Assembly: GCA_963650485.1 (NCBI GenBank)
Contig: CAVJLN010000011.1
Coordinates: 1-64,000, forward strand
Length of the DNA: 64,000 nt
Origin: Suilimivivens sp963650485
Lineage (GTDB): Bacteria > Bacillota > Clostridia > Lachnospirales > Lachnospiraceae
Reading direction: 5' to 3'
The notes below the pieces were generated by a model. The model searched no databases. It saw only the letters and a list, made by a program, of their open reading frames with translations, and had not been told where the DNA came from. The translations under genes were made by a program, and so were the position numbers. The number at the start of each line of letters is the position of its first letter. Position 1 is the stretch's first letter. Below, one piece after another: positions 18,664 to 28,331 of the stretch.

Positions 18664-20027
18664 TCTAAAATCTCCCGGTATATTTCCAATAACCGTTCAT
18701 AATTCTTATTGCCATCATGGATATGGGATGCCCGGATGCGTTCATGCGCTGACAATTCCCTTGCTAACGTCTGATCCGACCAGATCCGGTCAATGGAAGC
18801 TGCCAGATCTTCGGCATCCTCATTCTGAAACAGAAGTCCTGTCACGCCATCCTCGACCATGCTCGGAATCCCTCCCGTCCTGGACGCGATCACCGGCACC
18901 CCCAGAAGCATTGCCTCTCCAATCGTATTGGGAGAATTTTCCATTACTGACGGGCATACGAAAACGCTTGAACACAGGAACTGTACCTTCATCTCTTCGG
19001 CAGACAGCTTACCAAGCACAATGACCTGATTCTGCAGCTCATATAACCGGATCAGTGTAAGCAGGTACTTCCCATATGCGGAAAGCTTGCATTTATCCTT
19101 CACCGTTTCATTGGAAATAATGCTGTTTCCGGCAACATAAAGCTTCAGATCCGGATAACTTTCCTTCAATCTTCCCATCGCTTCAAGCAGAAAATGCATT
19201 CCCTTAAGCGGATAATCTCCCTGCCCTAGGAAAATACTGTGGCGCATGGTCTGTTCCATTTTCCACTCGCCCTCATAAAATTCCTGACGCATGGTTTCAT
19301 TCATGAAATAATAATTGGCTCGCGGATTGATCTTCGCGGTCTCTGCACGGTCAAATTCCGTTCTTCCTGTGATATGATCGGTAAGGAGAAGCGCCCGCCG
19401 CTCATTCTCAGCACGCTGATAAAACTTCTTTTGCTGCTGCCGCATGGAATCTTGTCGTACCACATCACGGAAGGATGCCTGTTTAAACACATTCTCCGGA
19501 AGTCCTGCACGATACGTCTTTGCAATTTCCCCACACAGACCCTGTATCCCGATCAGCGTCTTCTGTGGATTGTGAAAGGCACGTACTGCTGCCAGACAAT
19601 GTGGAAACTCGGTTCCGAATATATGAATCATATCCGGCTTTACATCCTTCAGGATTCCCTGAATCCGTGCTTCCAGACCCGGATCATAGTTTTCAGGCTT
19701 CGATAAATCTTCCTCAAACGCATAGCACGGCGTCCGTGATCCTTTAATTTTTAGAAATCCATCGTTATTTCCACTCTTCCCACTTCTTCCGGTTCCTGCT
19801 TTTTCCTCTGTCTGCGATGCATCACAACTTAAAATGCACGTCACCGGTATCTCTTCAAAGTCCTCCTTGTTCATTGGAAAACAGACCGTAATTTCGAACG
19901 GAACTTCTCCCTGCAGTGTTTTTTCATAAATTCCGGATAACCAGCCTTCCCGGTTGGAATAGGGCATCCCCAATTCCCTTGCAATTGCCGGAAGCATGAT
20001 GTTACAAATCCATAGTACTTTCTTCAT
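18660..20027 (-). CDS. Glycosyltransferase family 4 (GT-B)
   Basis: 455 residues from the ATG at 20027, where the protein begins MKKVLWICNIMLP and AAGGAAG lies eight bases upstream. A longer form from 20108 would overlap the previous gene by 4 bp (ATGA) and add 27 polar residues; this cannot be excluded. The donor domain contains VIVLGKLSAEEMK, VCPSVMENSPNTIGEAMLLG and ASRTGGIPSMVEDG. The N-terminal domain has a DMIHIFGTEFPHC segment typical of exopolysaccharide GT4 enzymes. Acts in repeat-unit assembly. Confidence 0.88.
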   Translation of the reverse strand: MKKVLWICNIMLPAIARELGMPYSNREGWLSGIYEKTLQGEVPFEITVCFPMNKEDFEEIPVTCILSCDASQTEEKAGTGRSGKSGNNDGFLKIKGSRTPCYAFEEDLSKPENYDPGLEARIQGILKDVKPDMIHIFGTEFPHCLAAVRAFHNPQKTLIGIQGLCGEIAKTYRAGLPENVFKQASFRDVVRQDSMRQQQKKFYQRAENERRALLLTDHITGRTEFDRAETAKINPRANYYFMNETMRQEFYEGEWKMEQTMRHSIFLGQGDYPLKGMHFLLEAMGRLKESYPDLKLYVAGNSIISNETVKDKCKLSAYGKYLLTLIRLYELQNQVIVLGKLSAEEMKVQFLCSSVFVCPSVMENSPNTIGEAMLLGVPVIASRTGGIPSMVEDGVTGLLFQNEDAEDLAASIDRIWSDQTLARELSAHERIRASHIHDGNKNYERLLEIYREILE

Positions 20028-20104
20028 CTGCCAATCTTCCTTTTCCCGATACTTCGTATCACCTGTTGACATATGCTGACATTCCTGTCGGCTTCCCTCC
20101 GCAC

Positions 20105-20914
20105 TCATCTACGATACAACGCTGTCTTCAGCCTATTGTAAAGTGCTGCCGTCTTCTCATTCTTCGAAATCCATGTCCTAAGAGGCGCAAGCGTCAGGCA
20201 CAGAATCAGCCGGTAGGTAAACCGCTGTCTGAAAGACAGATATTTCTGTACAATTTTCTTATGCTCCTCTTTCGAAATAGCAAGATTCTTCTTCGTTTCT
20301 GAAAATCCACCGCCTTCATAATCCGCCACCGTAATCCCGGTATAATACGGATTCGCCTTCGCCTCAAAAAAGCACCACAGAAACTGCTCATAATCGGCCC
20401 GCACCCGGTATTCGAGTTCAAACGGATGCTGTAAAATCAGCTCCCGTTCATAAAAGCACGCCTGATGACACGGCACATTCCGGTAACATCCAAACGCATC
20501 CAGCTTCGGATTCGAGGAAACGAGCTGCCCTGTCACACGCTCATACACATCCCCATAGTAAATTGCAGATCGCTCTGCTCCCGTCTGTTCCTGCCTGACC
20601 ATCCGGTCATGCATGTTCACAAGCACCTGCTCATTCATAAACCGGTCCCCACAATTTAAGAAGAGAACAAACTGCCCCTTTGTCTCTTGTACCGCCTGGT
20701 TCATGGCATCGTAAATTCCCTGATCGGGTTTCGTCACAACACGTAAACCGGGCTGATTCAGATTGAGCTTCTGCAACGAGCCATCCGTTGAGACACCATC
20801 CTTTATAACTACTTCATAATCCCGGAATTCCTGCTTCCGGATACTCTGCAGAGTCTGCTGCAGCTTCTCACCGGGATTTAAACATACCACAATAATTGAG
20901 AAAAACGGTGTCAT
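20105..20914 (-). CDS. Glycosyltransferase family 2 (WcaA-like)
   Basis: 269 residues. FFSIIVVCLNPGEKL at the N-terminus, VVIKDGVSTDGS near residue 40 and the metal motif FLNCGDRF near residue 88. This short form resembles colanic-acid GT2 enzymes. A TATAAT sequence lies just before its AGGAGG ribosome site but has no matching -35. The 3' end overlaps the next gene if that gene's longer form is used. Confidence 0.87.
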   Translation of the reverse strand: MTPFFSIIVVCLNPGEKLQQTLQSIRKQEFRDYEVVIKDGVSTDGSLQKLNLNQPGLRVVTKPDQGIYDAMNQAVQETKGQFVLFLNCGDRFMNEQVLVNMHDRMVRQEQTGAERSAIYYGDVYERVTGQLVSSNPKLDAFGCYRNVPCHQACFYERELILQHPFELEYRVRADYEQFLWCFFEAKANPYYTGITVADYEGGGFSETKKNLAISKEEHKKIVQKYLSFRQRFTYRLILCLTLAPLRTWISKNEKTAALYNRLKTALYRR

Positions 20915-20946
20915 ATCACACCTCCTGAAATTATACTGTCACAACC

Positions 20947-22056
20947 CTATGTGACATCTGACAGAATCGGTACCATCTCGTGGAACAGGAAGGTCTGATA
21001 AGGCAGAATGCGAAGCCCGTTCTCTCCTGCTTTCATCAGAATAAATACCGCAAAATACACAATTCCCGCCAGAACCACACCCACGCGGCACAGCTTTCTA
21101 AGCTTTTCATTCTCAATTGCATTCACCAATGCAGGAAGAAAGAAGATGTGGGTAATCGTCAGATAATACCCAATTCTTGAAATAATCGGTAAAAACGAAC
21201 AGCACACATACATCACCAGTGCGCCCAGATTACAGTAAAAATAAAAGCGGTTTCTTGCATTCTCCTTCACACACTTCTTATAGCAAAGAAGTGCCAGAGC
21301 AAGCACAGCGGCACAGCGCAGAATATTAATCATGCTGGTTCCGCCCTCTAAATATTCCGTATCCTCATAGGTCGGATATAAGAATACAACAAGCTTTAGG
21401 TAAAAATCCTGCAGGAAGAAAAAGGTCGAACAGAACAGGGCCGCAAGAACAAGCTGCCACTTTTTCCAGCATCGGGAAGCAAGAAAATACAACGGGATCA
21501 CGACAAGCAGCGACTTATGCATGGTTGCCCCAAGCAGGATAAGCAGAAGAAATTTGCCCCACTCCTTCCGGAGAACATAAGGAATGGCAAAAAGTGCGAT
21601 CGCAAGTGCCAGATAATAACGCACGGTATTAAAGGTCTGAAAATAATATCCCAGTGCCATAAACAGGAAAAAGCTGAACGCAAAAGAATCCGCCTGCCGA
21701 TAAATTGCCTTTAGGAACAGGTAAATGGTCGCAAACGCAAACACGGCAAAGACAAGCAGATAGTTTTCAAAGCCGCTGATTCCATATAGAATTTTTACCA
21801 CCCAGTTAAACCCGAATTCCGTAGGAACAAGGGCATCACACCGGATCAGATGCATGAATTCCACATATTTTGCGTAATCATTTCCCACATTCAGACGAAG
21901 TGCAGACACCAGAAATAAAAGCAGAAAAACAGATACCAGACAGAGCCTGTTCAGTATCTGTTGACGTGTATATAAAAATCCTTTGTTTTCATAATGATTA
22001 TCGACCGGCAGCGAAAGTCCTACTGCCAGCACTGCTACCAAACTATATAAAATCAT
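20947..22056 (-). CDS. EpsG-type polysaccharide polymerase (Wzy-like)
   Basis: 369 residues with about ten membrane helices. An EpsG-family signature sits after the second helix: RLNVGNDYAKYVEFM, then PTEFGFNWVVK. These proteins polymerise the lipid-linked repeat units on the outer face of the membrane. It is the only polymerase candidate in the operon. Confidence 0.85.
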   Translation of the reverse strand: MILYSLVAVLAVGLSLPVDNHYENKGFLYTRQQILNRLCLVSVFLLLFLVSALRLNVGNDYAKYVEFMHLIRCDALVPTEFGFNWVVKILYGISGFENYLLVFAVFAFATIYLFLKAIYRQADSFAFSFFLFMALGYYFQTFNTVRYYLALAIALFAIPYVLRKEWGKFLLLILLGATMHKSLLVVIPLYFLASRCWKKWQLVLAALFCSTFFFLQDFYLKLVVFLYPTYEDTEYLEGGTSMINILRCAAVLALALLCYKKCVKENARNRFYFYCNLGALVMYVCCSFLPIISRIGYYLTITHIFFLPALVNAIENEKLRKLCRVGVVLAGIVYFAVFILMKAGENGLRILPYQTFLFHEMVPILSDVT

Positions 22057-22071
22057 AAGCGCCCTCTCCGC

Positions 22072-22854
22072 CTATCGCAGCTTTCCTTCCCGGATTCCCT
22101 GCTTCATCAGTCCGTAAGCCGAGCGAAAATCCATTGCGGTAAGCATTTCCTTCCGGTTGCTCCACAAAAACCGGATGGAAAAAAGCTTCGCCATACATCC
22201 GTAAAGATCGTGATACAATACCCCTCTGTCAAGGAAAAACTTCTCATGATACCCTGAAAACCATGTCGACTCCCGGTACACCTCTCTGCCTAATAACGCT
22301 GTGTCTGCATAAATCCGCAAGCCCTTTTTCAGACAGTCATGCAAAAACAGGCTGTCCTCTCCGTTACTGTATTTCGCTCCACCACCGTACAGCAGGGAAT
22401 ACGTTACATTTACTTTTAAAATCGCATCCCGCCGTACTGCGATTGCATACGCCGGATATCTTCCATAATTGTACCAGTGAACCCAATGCCCGGCTTCGTT
22501 ATAATACGTTCTTCTTCGTTCGTCTACTTCAAAGTTAAAGGTAATGACCTGTGCTTCCGGATGCTGTTCAAACGCCTGCAGCACCTTCTGTTCATAGTCA
22601 TCCTGATATATGAGGTCTTCATCCGAGAACAGGAGAATATCTCCATCGGCACGCATCAGCGCCGTATTACGGCTCAGTCCCACGCCCCGTTCTGCCATCG
22701 ACAGACACCGGATCGTATGCCCCCTGTATTCATATTCCTGATAGTCAAACCGGTCACACTGATTCACAATCCATGCATCCGTGCGGATATTCATGCGCTC
22801 TGCCAGTGTCGTAACCTCTTCCTTTACAGCCGATACCAGTAATTGAAGCTTCAT
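22072..22854 (-). CDS. Glycosyltransferase family 2 (GT-A)
   Basis: 260 residues from the ATG at 22854 (AGGACAGG upstream); the longer reading from 22893 overlaps the previous gene. Features: KLQLLVSAVKEEV start, NQCDRFDY, GVGLSRNTALMRADGD and the metal motif LLFSDEDLIY. The middle part (GGGAKYSNGEDSLFLHDCLKKG) resembles the acceptor region of chondroitin/galactofuranosyl-type GT2 enzymes. Its sugar is unknown. Confidence 0.82.
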   Translation of the reverse strand: MKLQLLVSAVKEEVTTLAERMNIRTDAWIVNQCDRFDYQEYEYRGHTIRCLSMAERGVGLSRNTALMRADGDILLFSDEDLIYQDDYEQKVLQAFEQHPEAQVITFNFEVDERRRTYYNEAGHWVHWYNYGRYPAYAIAVRRDAILKVNVTYSLLYGGGAKYSNGEDSLFLHDCLKKGLRIYADTALLGREVYRESTWFSGYHEKFFLDRGVLYHDLYGCMAKLFSIRFLWSNRKEMLTAMDFRSAYGLMKQGIREGKLR

Positions 22855-22885
22855 AACCTGTCCTGCTTTCCGTGACGGTTCAAAG

Positions 22886-24025
22886 CTATGCAAAGTACCG
22901 GTTCAGATACTCTTCGTCGGCTTCCGTCACAATAATGCCATAAACATTGCAATCCTGATTTTTTAAGAAGGTCAGCATTCTCTCCGTCTTACGGCTCACA
23001 TCATTTCCAAACGGGATCAACAGAATCACCCCTCCGTTCTTACGGATGGTTTCACACTGTTCTTCTCCCATATCACTTTCATTAAATACGATAATATTCC
23101 ATTCCTTAGGCTCCGGAAGGAGATCTTCATCCTCCTCGTCCTCATCCTCCTTGCGGACATGCCATACCAGTTCGCCGCCGATATCCTTATCACCGCCGAG
23201 GGTTCCTCCTTCATCCCAGTTTAAGAGCTTATCCATATCAGCCTGGCGCAGCTCTCCGTGATTATCCATATCAAGCAGCAGCATATTCCGGGAATCTCCC
23301 ATCACATACAGAAGATCTGCTTTCAATTCCCTGACAAAAGGCTGTAATCCCTTCTGGTTCCGTGTCATAATACCAAGTGCCTTATAAGGATATCTGCGTT
23401 CCACATCAGCCTGCACATATACTCCGTCATCGAGCACATACATAAATCCGAAAACAAGGAAGCCAACAAGACCAAACAAAAGCGCCCCCGCAATCAGGGC
23501 TTTCGTAGTGTCGTCGCTCCAGTAAATACGCTTCGGCATGTCGGAACGGATCGTTACAATCTTGCGAAGCTCTTCACTCTGATCCGCATAATCGGCAAGT
23601 CCCTCTTCCACGGCTGCCTGAATTTCACGTACCATCTTCTCGCTGTCCCCCTTCACGGTGATCGTGAGCAGACGGATATCGGACAGAATTTCTGCGGAGG
23701 TTGCGTCCTTGACTTCTTCCTCCTCATATCCGGTGAGGTGATTCATAATCGCAATCAGAATGGGATCGGTATCGAGCAGCTCATTCCAGGTATAACCATT
23801 ATAGTACTGGTACACATCTCCCTTTTCATCCTGGTTAAAGGTGATGTACAGCTTGGAAACACTTTCATATTCCACCGGCATCTTCATGGTCCGGATCATC
23901 CGGTACGAAATGGCGCCAATCGTTCCACCCACAAGAATCAGCAGTAAAATAATCCATATTTTTTTCTGGAAATACAGGGTGAAGCGTTTCAGGTCCATTC
24001 CCCGGTTCTTATAATCTTCGTTCAT
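22886..24025 (-). CDS. Wzz-like chain-length protein with degenerate BY-kinase-like tail
   Basis: 379 residues. Membrane helices at about 23-41 and 174-197 bracket a Wzz/CpsC-type extracellular region. The cytosolic tail (200-379) looks like the start of a bacterial tyrosine kinase: VRELKADLLYVMGDSRNMLLLD sits where the kinases have their first strand, but no Walker A (GEGKS/T) or A' motif is present and an acidic stretch EDEDEEDED (about 293-301) interrupts it. The C-terminus EEYLNRYFA has only two tyrosines. It should control chain length or export, but not by autophosphorylation. No CpsB phosphatase or true kinase gene is nearby. Confidence 0.75.
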   Translation of the reverse strand: MNEDYKNRGMDLKRFTLYFQKKIWIILLLILVGGTIGAISYRMIRTMKMPVEYESVSKLYITFNQDEKGDVYQYYNGYTWNELLDTDPILIAIMNHLTGYEEEEVKDATSAEILSDIRLLTITVKGDSEKMVREIQAAVEEGLADYADQSEELRKIVTIRSDMPKRIYWSDDTTKALIAGALLFGLVGFLVFGFMYVLDDGVYVQADVERRYPYKALGIMTRNQKGLQPFVRELKADLLYVMGDSRNMLLLDMDNHGELRQADMDKLLNWDEGGTLGGDKDIGGELVWHVRKEDEDEEDEDLLPEPKEWNIIVFNESDMGEEQCETIRKNGGVILLIPFGNDVSRKTERMLTFLKNQDCNVYGIIVTEADEEYLNRYFA

Positions 24026-24041
24026 GTGCGTTCACTTTCCT

Positions 24042-25445
24042 TTATTTGCGGTCTTTCCCGTTCTTCATGGCCGTTGTCTGATTGCTGTCGATGCCTTCGG
24101 TACTCTCCGGCTTAATCAGAATCTTCAGCGTCAACAGCATGAGCTTCAAATCCAACCATAAGGAATAATTCTCAATATAAGACAGATCCAGCTTTAACTT
24201 GTCATACGGTGTCGTGTTATATTTACCATAAACCTGCGCATATCCGGCAAGTCCTGCTTTTACCTTCATACGGAATACAAATTCCGGCATCTGCTCCACA
24301 TACTGTGCAATAATTTCCGGACGTTCGGGACGCGGTCCGATAAAGGACATATCCCCCATCAGAATATTAAACAACTGTGGAAGCTCATCGATCCGCACCA
24401 TACGGATAAACTTACCAATCGGCGTGATCCGGCTGTCATTCTTGGAAGCAAGTCTCGCCACACCATCCTTTTCTGCATCCACCTTCATACTGCGGAATTT
24501 CATGATCTTGAATTCCCTGCCGCCACAGGTACACCGCGTCTGCTTATACAAAACTGGACCGCCATCGTAACACTTGATACAAATCGCCGTAATCAGCATG
24601 ATTGGTGACGTAATAACTGTCAGTATGAGGGAAAAAACAAGATCAATGATTCTCTTTGCCATGCGCTGTTCAACGGTAAGCGCATATTCTCTCGTTAAGA
24701 AAATCGGCGTATCGAACAGATGAAGCTGATCGGCTCCGGCAATCAGCACATCCGGAATCTTCGGCATCATATAAACACGAATAGACCGGCTGTAACAGTA
24801 TTTCAACAGCTTATTCCGGTCTTCGGTGGAAATATCCCATAATACAACAGCGCGGAATCCGGAATCAATCTCTTCCTGGATCTTCCAGATTCCTTCCTTA
24901 ATATTCACACATTTCGTAATGCGGTACTTGTCCTTGCGGGACTCAAATTTCCGCAGAATATCTTCAATACTGCGGTGTCCGTGTACGAGCAGCATTTCTC
25001 TCGGTGGAAATACCCTGCGGTAAACCCAGTTGCAGAACGTCGTCCAGATTCCCGAAATCAGGAGCTGCACCACGAGTGCCTGTGCAAAGTATACTACCGG
25101 CACAAGGCGGTTGCTCATCAGGGAAATCTGAAAATAAGTAATCACATCCACAATACACAGGGACACCAGCTGGGAAAGAAACACATCTCCCGGCTTCAGA
25201 TAGCCGATTTTCAACCCGCCGTACGTGCTCGTGAAGAAAAACAGCAGTACAAAATAAATAGCAATAATCAGTATATGTCCCTTGAAGAAGAATTTCAGTC
25301 CCAGATTAAAACGGTTTACAATCGGGTAGTAATTCCGGAACCAGATATAAGCATAAACTGCTGTTTCTAACAGAAGGCTGATAAGGCTCAGCCATAATAC
25401 ACATACTCGCTTCAGAGATTCCAAACGTCTCACGTCGCACCTCAC
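24042..25445 (-). CDS. Polyprenyl-phosphate sugar-1-phosphate transferase (initiating, CpsE/WbaP class)
   Basis: 467 residues. Four N-terminal helices, a Rossmann-like middle part and a C-terminal catalytic domain with the class signatures GGREFKIMKFRSM, DELPQLFNIL, MSFIGPRPERPE and VKAGLAGYAQVYGKYNTTP. It moves a hexose 1-phosphate from UDP-sugar to undecaprenyl phosphate, the first step of repeat-unit synthesis. It is the second gene of the operon. Confidence 0.93.
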   Translation of the reverse strand: MRCDVRRLESLKRVCVLWLSLISLLLETAVYAYIWFRNYYPIVNRFNLGLKFFFKGHILIIAIYFVLLFFFTSTYGGLKIGYLKPGDVFLSQLVSLCIVDVITYFQISLMSNRLVPVVYFAQALVVQLLISGIWTTFCNWVYRRVFPPREMLLVHGHRSIEDILRKFESRKDKYRITKCVNIKEGIWKIQEEIDSGFRAVVLWDISTEDRNKLLKYCYSRSIRVYMMPKIPDVLIAGADQLHLFDTPIFLTREYALTVEQRMAKRIIDLVFSLILTVITSPIMLITAICIKCYDGGPVLYKQTRCTCGGREFKIMKFRSMKVDAEKDGVARLASKNDSRITPIGKFIRMVRIDELPQLFNILMGDMSFIGPRPERPEIIAQYVEQMPEFVFRMKVKAGLAGYAQVYGKYNTTPYDKLKLDLSYIENYSLWLDLKLMLLTLKILIKPESTEGIDSNQTTAMKNGKDRK

Positions 25446-25467
25446 TCACTTCTATATCTTTTCGTAC

Positions 25468-26397
25468 CTATATATCTTCCTTAATCAGATAAATCGGTCT
25501 GCGCTTCACTTCCAGATAAGTCTTGGCAAGATACTGTCCAAGGATACCCATGCAGAAGAACTGCACGCCGCTGATCAGCAGGATAATGCACACAAGAGAC
25601 GGCCATCCTGATGTCTTGTCCCCGAAAATCATGGCCCTTACCCAGATAAAAACAAGGAAAGCAAACGCCAGAATACAGAACAGGACTCCCATCAGGGCTG
25701 CAAGTGCCAGCGGTGCCGTTGAAAACGACGTAATTCCTTCAATGGAATACACGAACAGCTTCCAGAAGGACCATTTGGTCTCGCCCTTCTTACGTTCGAT
25801 ATTCTCATATTCCAGCCACTTGGTTTCATAGCCGACCCAGCCATAGATCCCCTTCGTAAAACGGTTATACTCCGGCATCGAAAGAATGGCGTCCACTACC
25901 TGCCTGGTCATCAGGCGGTAGTCTCTGGCACCATCCACGATTTCCGTCTTTGAAATTTTGTGCATCAGTTTATAAAAGCATCTGGCAAAAAAAGAGCGTA
26001 TCTTCGGTTCGCCCTTCCTTGTAACTCTTCTCGTGGCAACCGAATCATAACCCTGATCGATATAGGAAAACATCTCAGGAAGAAGAGATGGTGGATCCTG
26101 CAGATCGGCATCCAAGAATACGGCATAATCTCCGCGGCACTTCTCAAGACCTGCATAAATCGCCGCTTCCTTTCCAAAATTACGGGAAAAGGACAGAAGA
26201 TGCACACGGTTGTCTTCTTCGATCAGCTTCTTTACCTCTGCAACGGTATGATCCCGCGAACCATCATCCACATAAATCAGTTCGAAATCCAGATCTTTTT
26301 CTTTGAAAAAAGACTGATTTTTTAAAAACTCGTTGTAAAAATCCCGTACATTTTCCTCTTCATTATAGCACGGAACAATCGCACTCAATAATTTCAT
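25468..26397 (-). CDS. GtrB/YkcC-type polyprenyl-phosphate glycosyltransferase
   Basis: 309 residues. GT2 catalytic domain with SAIVPCYNEEENV, LIYVDDGSRDHT, FSRNFGKEAAIYAGL and VFLDADLQDPP, then two C-terminal membrane helices (about 228-258 and 268-290). This class makes polyprenyl-phosphate glucose or similar lipid-linked single sugars on the cytoplasmic side. The product could feed the GT-C enzyme at the other end of the operon. GAGGATAG precedes the ATG. It is the first gene of the operon; I could not find a convincing promoter in the 210 bp upstream. Confidence 0.88.
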   Translation of the reverse strand: MKLLSAIVPCYNEEENVRDFYNEFLKNQSFFKEKDLDFELIYVDDGSRDHTVAEVKKLIEEDNRVHLLSFSRNFGKEAAIYAGLEKCRGDYAVFLDADLQDPPSLLPEMFSYIDQGYDSVATRRVTRKGEPKIRSFFARCFYKLMHKISKTEIVDGARDYRLMTRQVVDAILSMPEYNRFTKGIYGWVGYETKWLEYENIERKKGETKWSFWKLFVYSIEGITSFSTAPLALAALMGVLFCILAFAFLVFIWVRAMIFGDKTSGWPSLVCIILLISGVQFFCMGILGQYLAKTYLEVKRRPIYLIKEDI

Positions 26398-26521
26398 GGT
26401 CTATCCTCAGTTAATTTTACAACATGATATGAATTCTTCAGAGCTTATTTGTAAAATTGCCGCTTCACAGCTTTCTTTTACTCATGTGGTTACAGTGTAC
26501 CACATTTTTTTCTTTCCTACA

Positions 26522-26567
26522 ACACAGGAACAGGTCAGCCGCAAAACGCCGGGCTGACCTGCTGTGT
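26522..26567 (-). terminator. Hairpin after the D-lactate dehydrogenase gene
   Basis: Ten perfect pairs CAGGTCAGCC / GGCTGACCTG, extended across a 3-nt bulge by ACACAG / CTGTGT. It lies 44 bp after the ldh stop and before the exopolysaccharide operon. The following sequence has no long T run, so it is a weaker terminator or an mRNA-end stabiliser. Confidence 0.6.
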
Positions 26568-26610
26568 GCCTCATTACATTCTATTTAACCATGCTCCCGT
26601 AAGAATGCAT

Positions 26611-27585
26611 CTATTCTACCTTATTGACCAGTTTCTCACCACGTTCGTAAGCCGCGATGTTTCCGAAGGTTGTCTCTGCAATATTCTGTAATGCTTCGTT
26701 CGTAAGGAAGGCCTGATGAGATGTCACAAGCACATTCGGCATGGATACCAGCAATGCCAGAACATCATCCTCAATAATTTCATTCGAGCAGTCCTCATAA
26801 AAGTACTCAGCTTCCTCCTCGTATACATCAAGGCCTGCCGCCCCGATCTTCTTTTCCTTTAATCCACCAAGCAGCGCCTCTTTCTTCACCAGCGCCCCTC
26901 TCGATGTATTAATCAGTATCACGCCATTCTTCATCATCTGAATACTTTCTTCATCAATAATATGATGGGTCTGCGTGGTCAATGGACAATGCAGGGAAAT
27001 GATGTCACTGTTCTGAAACAGTTCTTCCTTTTCCACATAGGTTACAGGAAGGGATGCATCCGGATAAGGATCGTAAGCCAATACCTTCATGCCAAAGCCC
27101 TGACAGATGTTGATAAAGGTCTTACCGATCTTACCGGTTCCAATGACGCCGACGGTCTTTCCATGAAGGTCAAAGCCGGTCAGTCCATTTAATGTGAAGT
27201 TGCCCTCTCTTGTCCGGTTATAAGCCTTGTGGAGCTTCCTGTTCAGACAAAGCAGCATTCCCATCGCATGTTCGGCAACGGCATAAGGCGAATACGCCGG
27301 CACACGCACTACCTGTATCTTTCCTGCTGCCGCCTTGCGATCCACATTGTTAAAACCGGCACAGCGTAATGCAATCAGCTTCACGCCATGTCTGCAAAGC
27401 CGGTCGATCGCAGGCGCATCGATGACATCATTTACAAATGCGCACACCACTTCACAGCCTTCTGCCAACGCTGCGGTTTCATAGCGCAGCTTCGTCTCAA
27501 AATAAATAATTTCATAACCTTCCGGTTTCTTCTTTTCAAACCATTCCTTATCATATGGTTTGGTATCATACATCGCAATCTTCAT
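26611..27585 (-). CDS. ldhA: D-lactate dehydrogenase (D-2-hydroxyacid dehydrogenase family)
   Basis: 324 residues, full length for the family. It has the substrate-binding Arg region ALRCAGFNNVD, the NAD site GVIGTGKIGKT (about 147-157), INTSRGALVKKEAL with the catalytic Arg, and the catalytic His in VTSHQAFLT; the family Glu lies in LDVYEEEAEYF. It reduces pyruvate to D-lactate with NADH, a fermentation end step. AAGGAATG lies before the ATG. The gene stands alone between lspA and the exopolysaccharide operon. Confidence 0.9.
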   Translation of the reverse strand: MKIAMYDTKPYDKEWFEKKKPEGYEIIYFETKLRYETAALAEGCEVVCAFVNDVIDAPAIDRLCRHGVKLIALRCAGFNNVDRKAAAGKIQVVRVPAYSPYAVAEHAMGMLLCLNRKLHKAYNRTREGNFTLNGLTGFDLHGKTVGVIGTGKIGKTFINICQGFGMKVLAYDPYPDASLPVTYVEKEELFQNSDIISLHCPLTTQTHHIIDEESIQMMKNGVILINTSRGALVKKEALLGGLKEKKIGAAGLDVYEEEAEYFYEDCSNEIIEDDVLALLVSMPNVLVTSHQAFLTNEALQNIAETTFGNIAAYERGEKLVNKVE

Positions 27586-27716
27586 ATTACATTCCTTCTT
27601 TCCTGTTTTTATAGACGCTCCGACCGTCTTTCCCGGATCGTCTTCCGGTTGCCGAATATTTCAAACATTCATTTCCGTTATGTAGTATTACCGGATTTAA
27701 TCACGGTTATGATTAC

Positions 27717-27740
27717 AACTGTTCAGCACCTTCACCGTTA
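27717..27740. repeat. Palindromic intergenic element, copy 1
   Basis: A 24-bp element running from AACTGTTCAG to the lspA stop codon, differing at two positions from the copy at 47909-47933. Its ends are complementary. Confidence 0.45.
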
Positions 27741-28250
27741 CTTTGCGTCTTTCTTCTTTAGAGAAAGAATCGCATCTGTTTCTTCGGGTTTGTAATAAAA
27801 CAGGAACAGAAAAATCAGTACGAAAACGGTAACCGTCACATAACAGTCTGCCACATTAAACTTTGGGAAATTAATCGGAACAAAGTAGATAAAGTCCACC
27901 ACGTATCGGTTCATGACACGGTCGATCAGATTTCCAACTGCCCCACTGATCAGAAAAACTCCACAGAGCCGGATCGGGTTGAACCTTTCGTTGTCAGGAA
28001 GAGTAACCAACTTATAGATCACAAATGCAATAATTACAAGCGTAACGAAAATCAACGGAAGCTGCAGTCCACGGAAGGATCCGAACGCGGCTCCCGTATT
28101 CTCAAGGTAGGAAAATTCCAGTACCCCTTTAATCAACACAAGGCTTTCCTTTCCCTTTAATGCCGCTACCGCCCACTGCTTCGTCAACTGATCCAGTGCG
28201 ATTGCAATAATCATAATCAGAATTCCAATCAGAGTCTGCTTCTTTTTCAT
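27738..28250 (-). CDS. lspA: Lipoprotein signal peptidase (signal peptidase II)
   Basis: 170 residues from the ATG at 28250, placed by AAGGAG eight bases upstream; the GTG at 28259 overlaps that ribosome site and is rejected. Four membrane helices and the conserved boxes IALDQLTKQW, ENTGAAFGSF, GAVGNLIDRVMNRYVVDF and FNVADCYVTV, containing both catalytic aspartates. It cleaves the signal peptide of prolipoproteins such as the several encoded in this window. Confidence 0.95.
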   Translation of the reverse strand: MKKKQTLIGILIMIIAIALDQLTKQWAVAALKGKESLVLIKGVLEFSYLENTGAAFGSFRGLQLPLIFVTLVIIAFVIYKLVTLPDNERFNPIRLCGVFLISGAVGNLIDRVMNRYVVDFIYFVPINFPKFNVADCYVTVTVFVLIFLFLFYYKPEETDAILSLKKKDAK

Positions 28251-28331
28251 ATGATACACTCCTTAACACCTTTCTCATCCCAATAAATCTTACGATACAT
28301 AATAACCAATCTGAATTCTTACCACGTCTTC

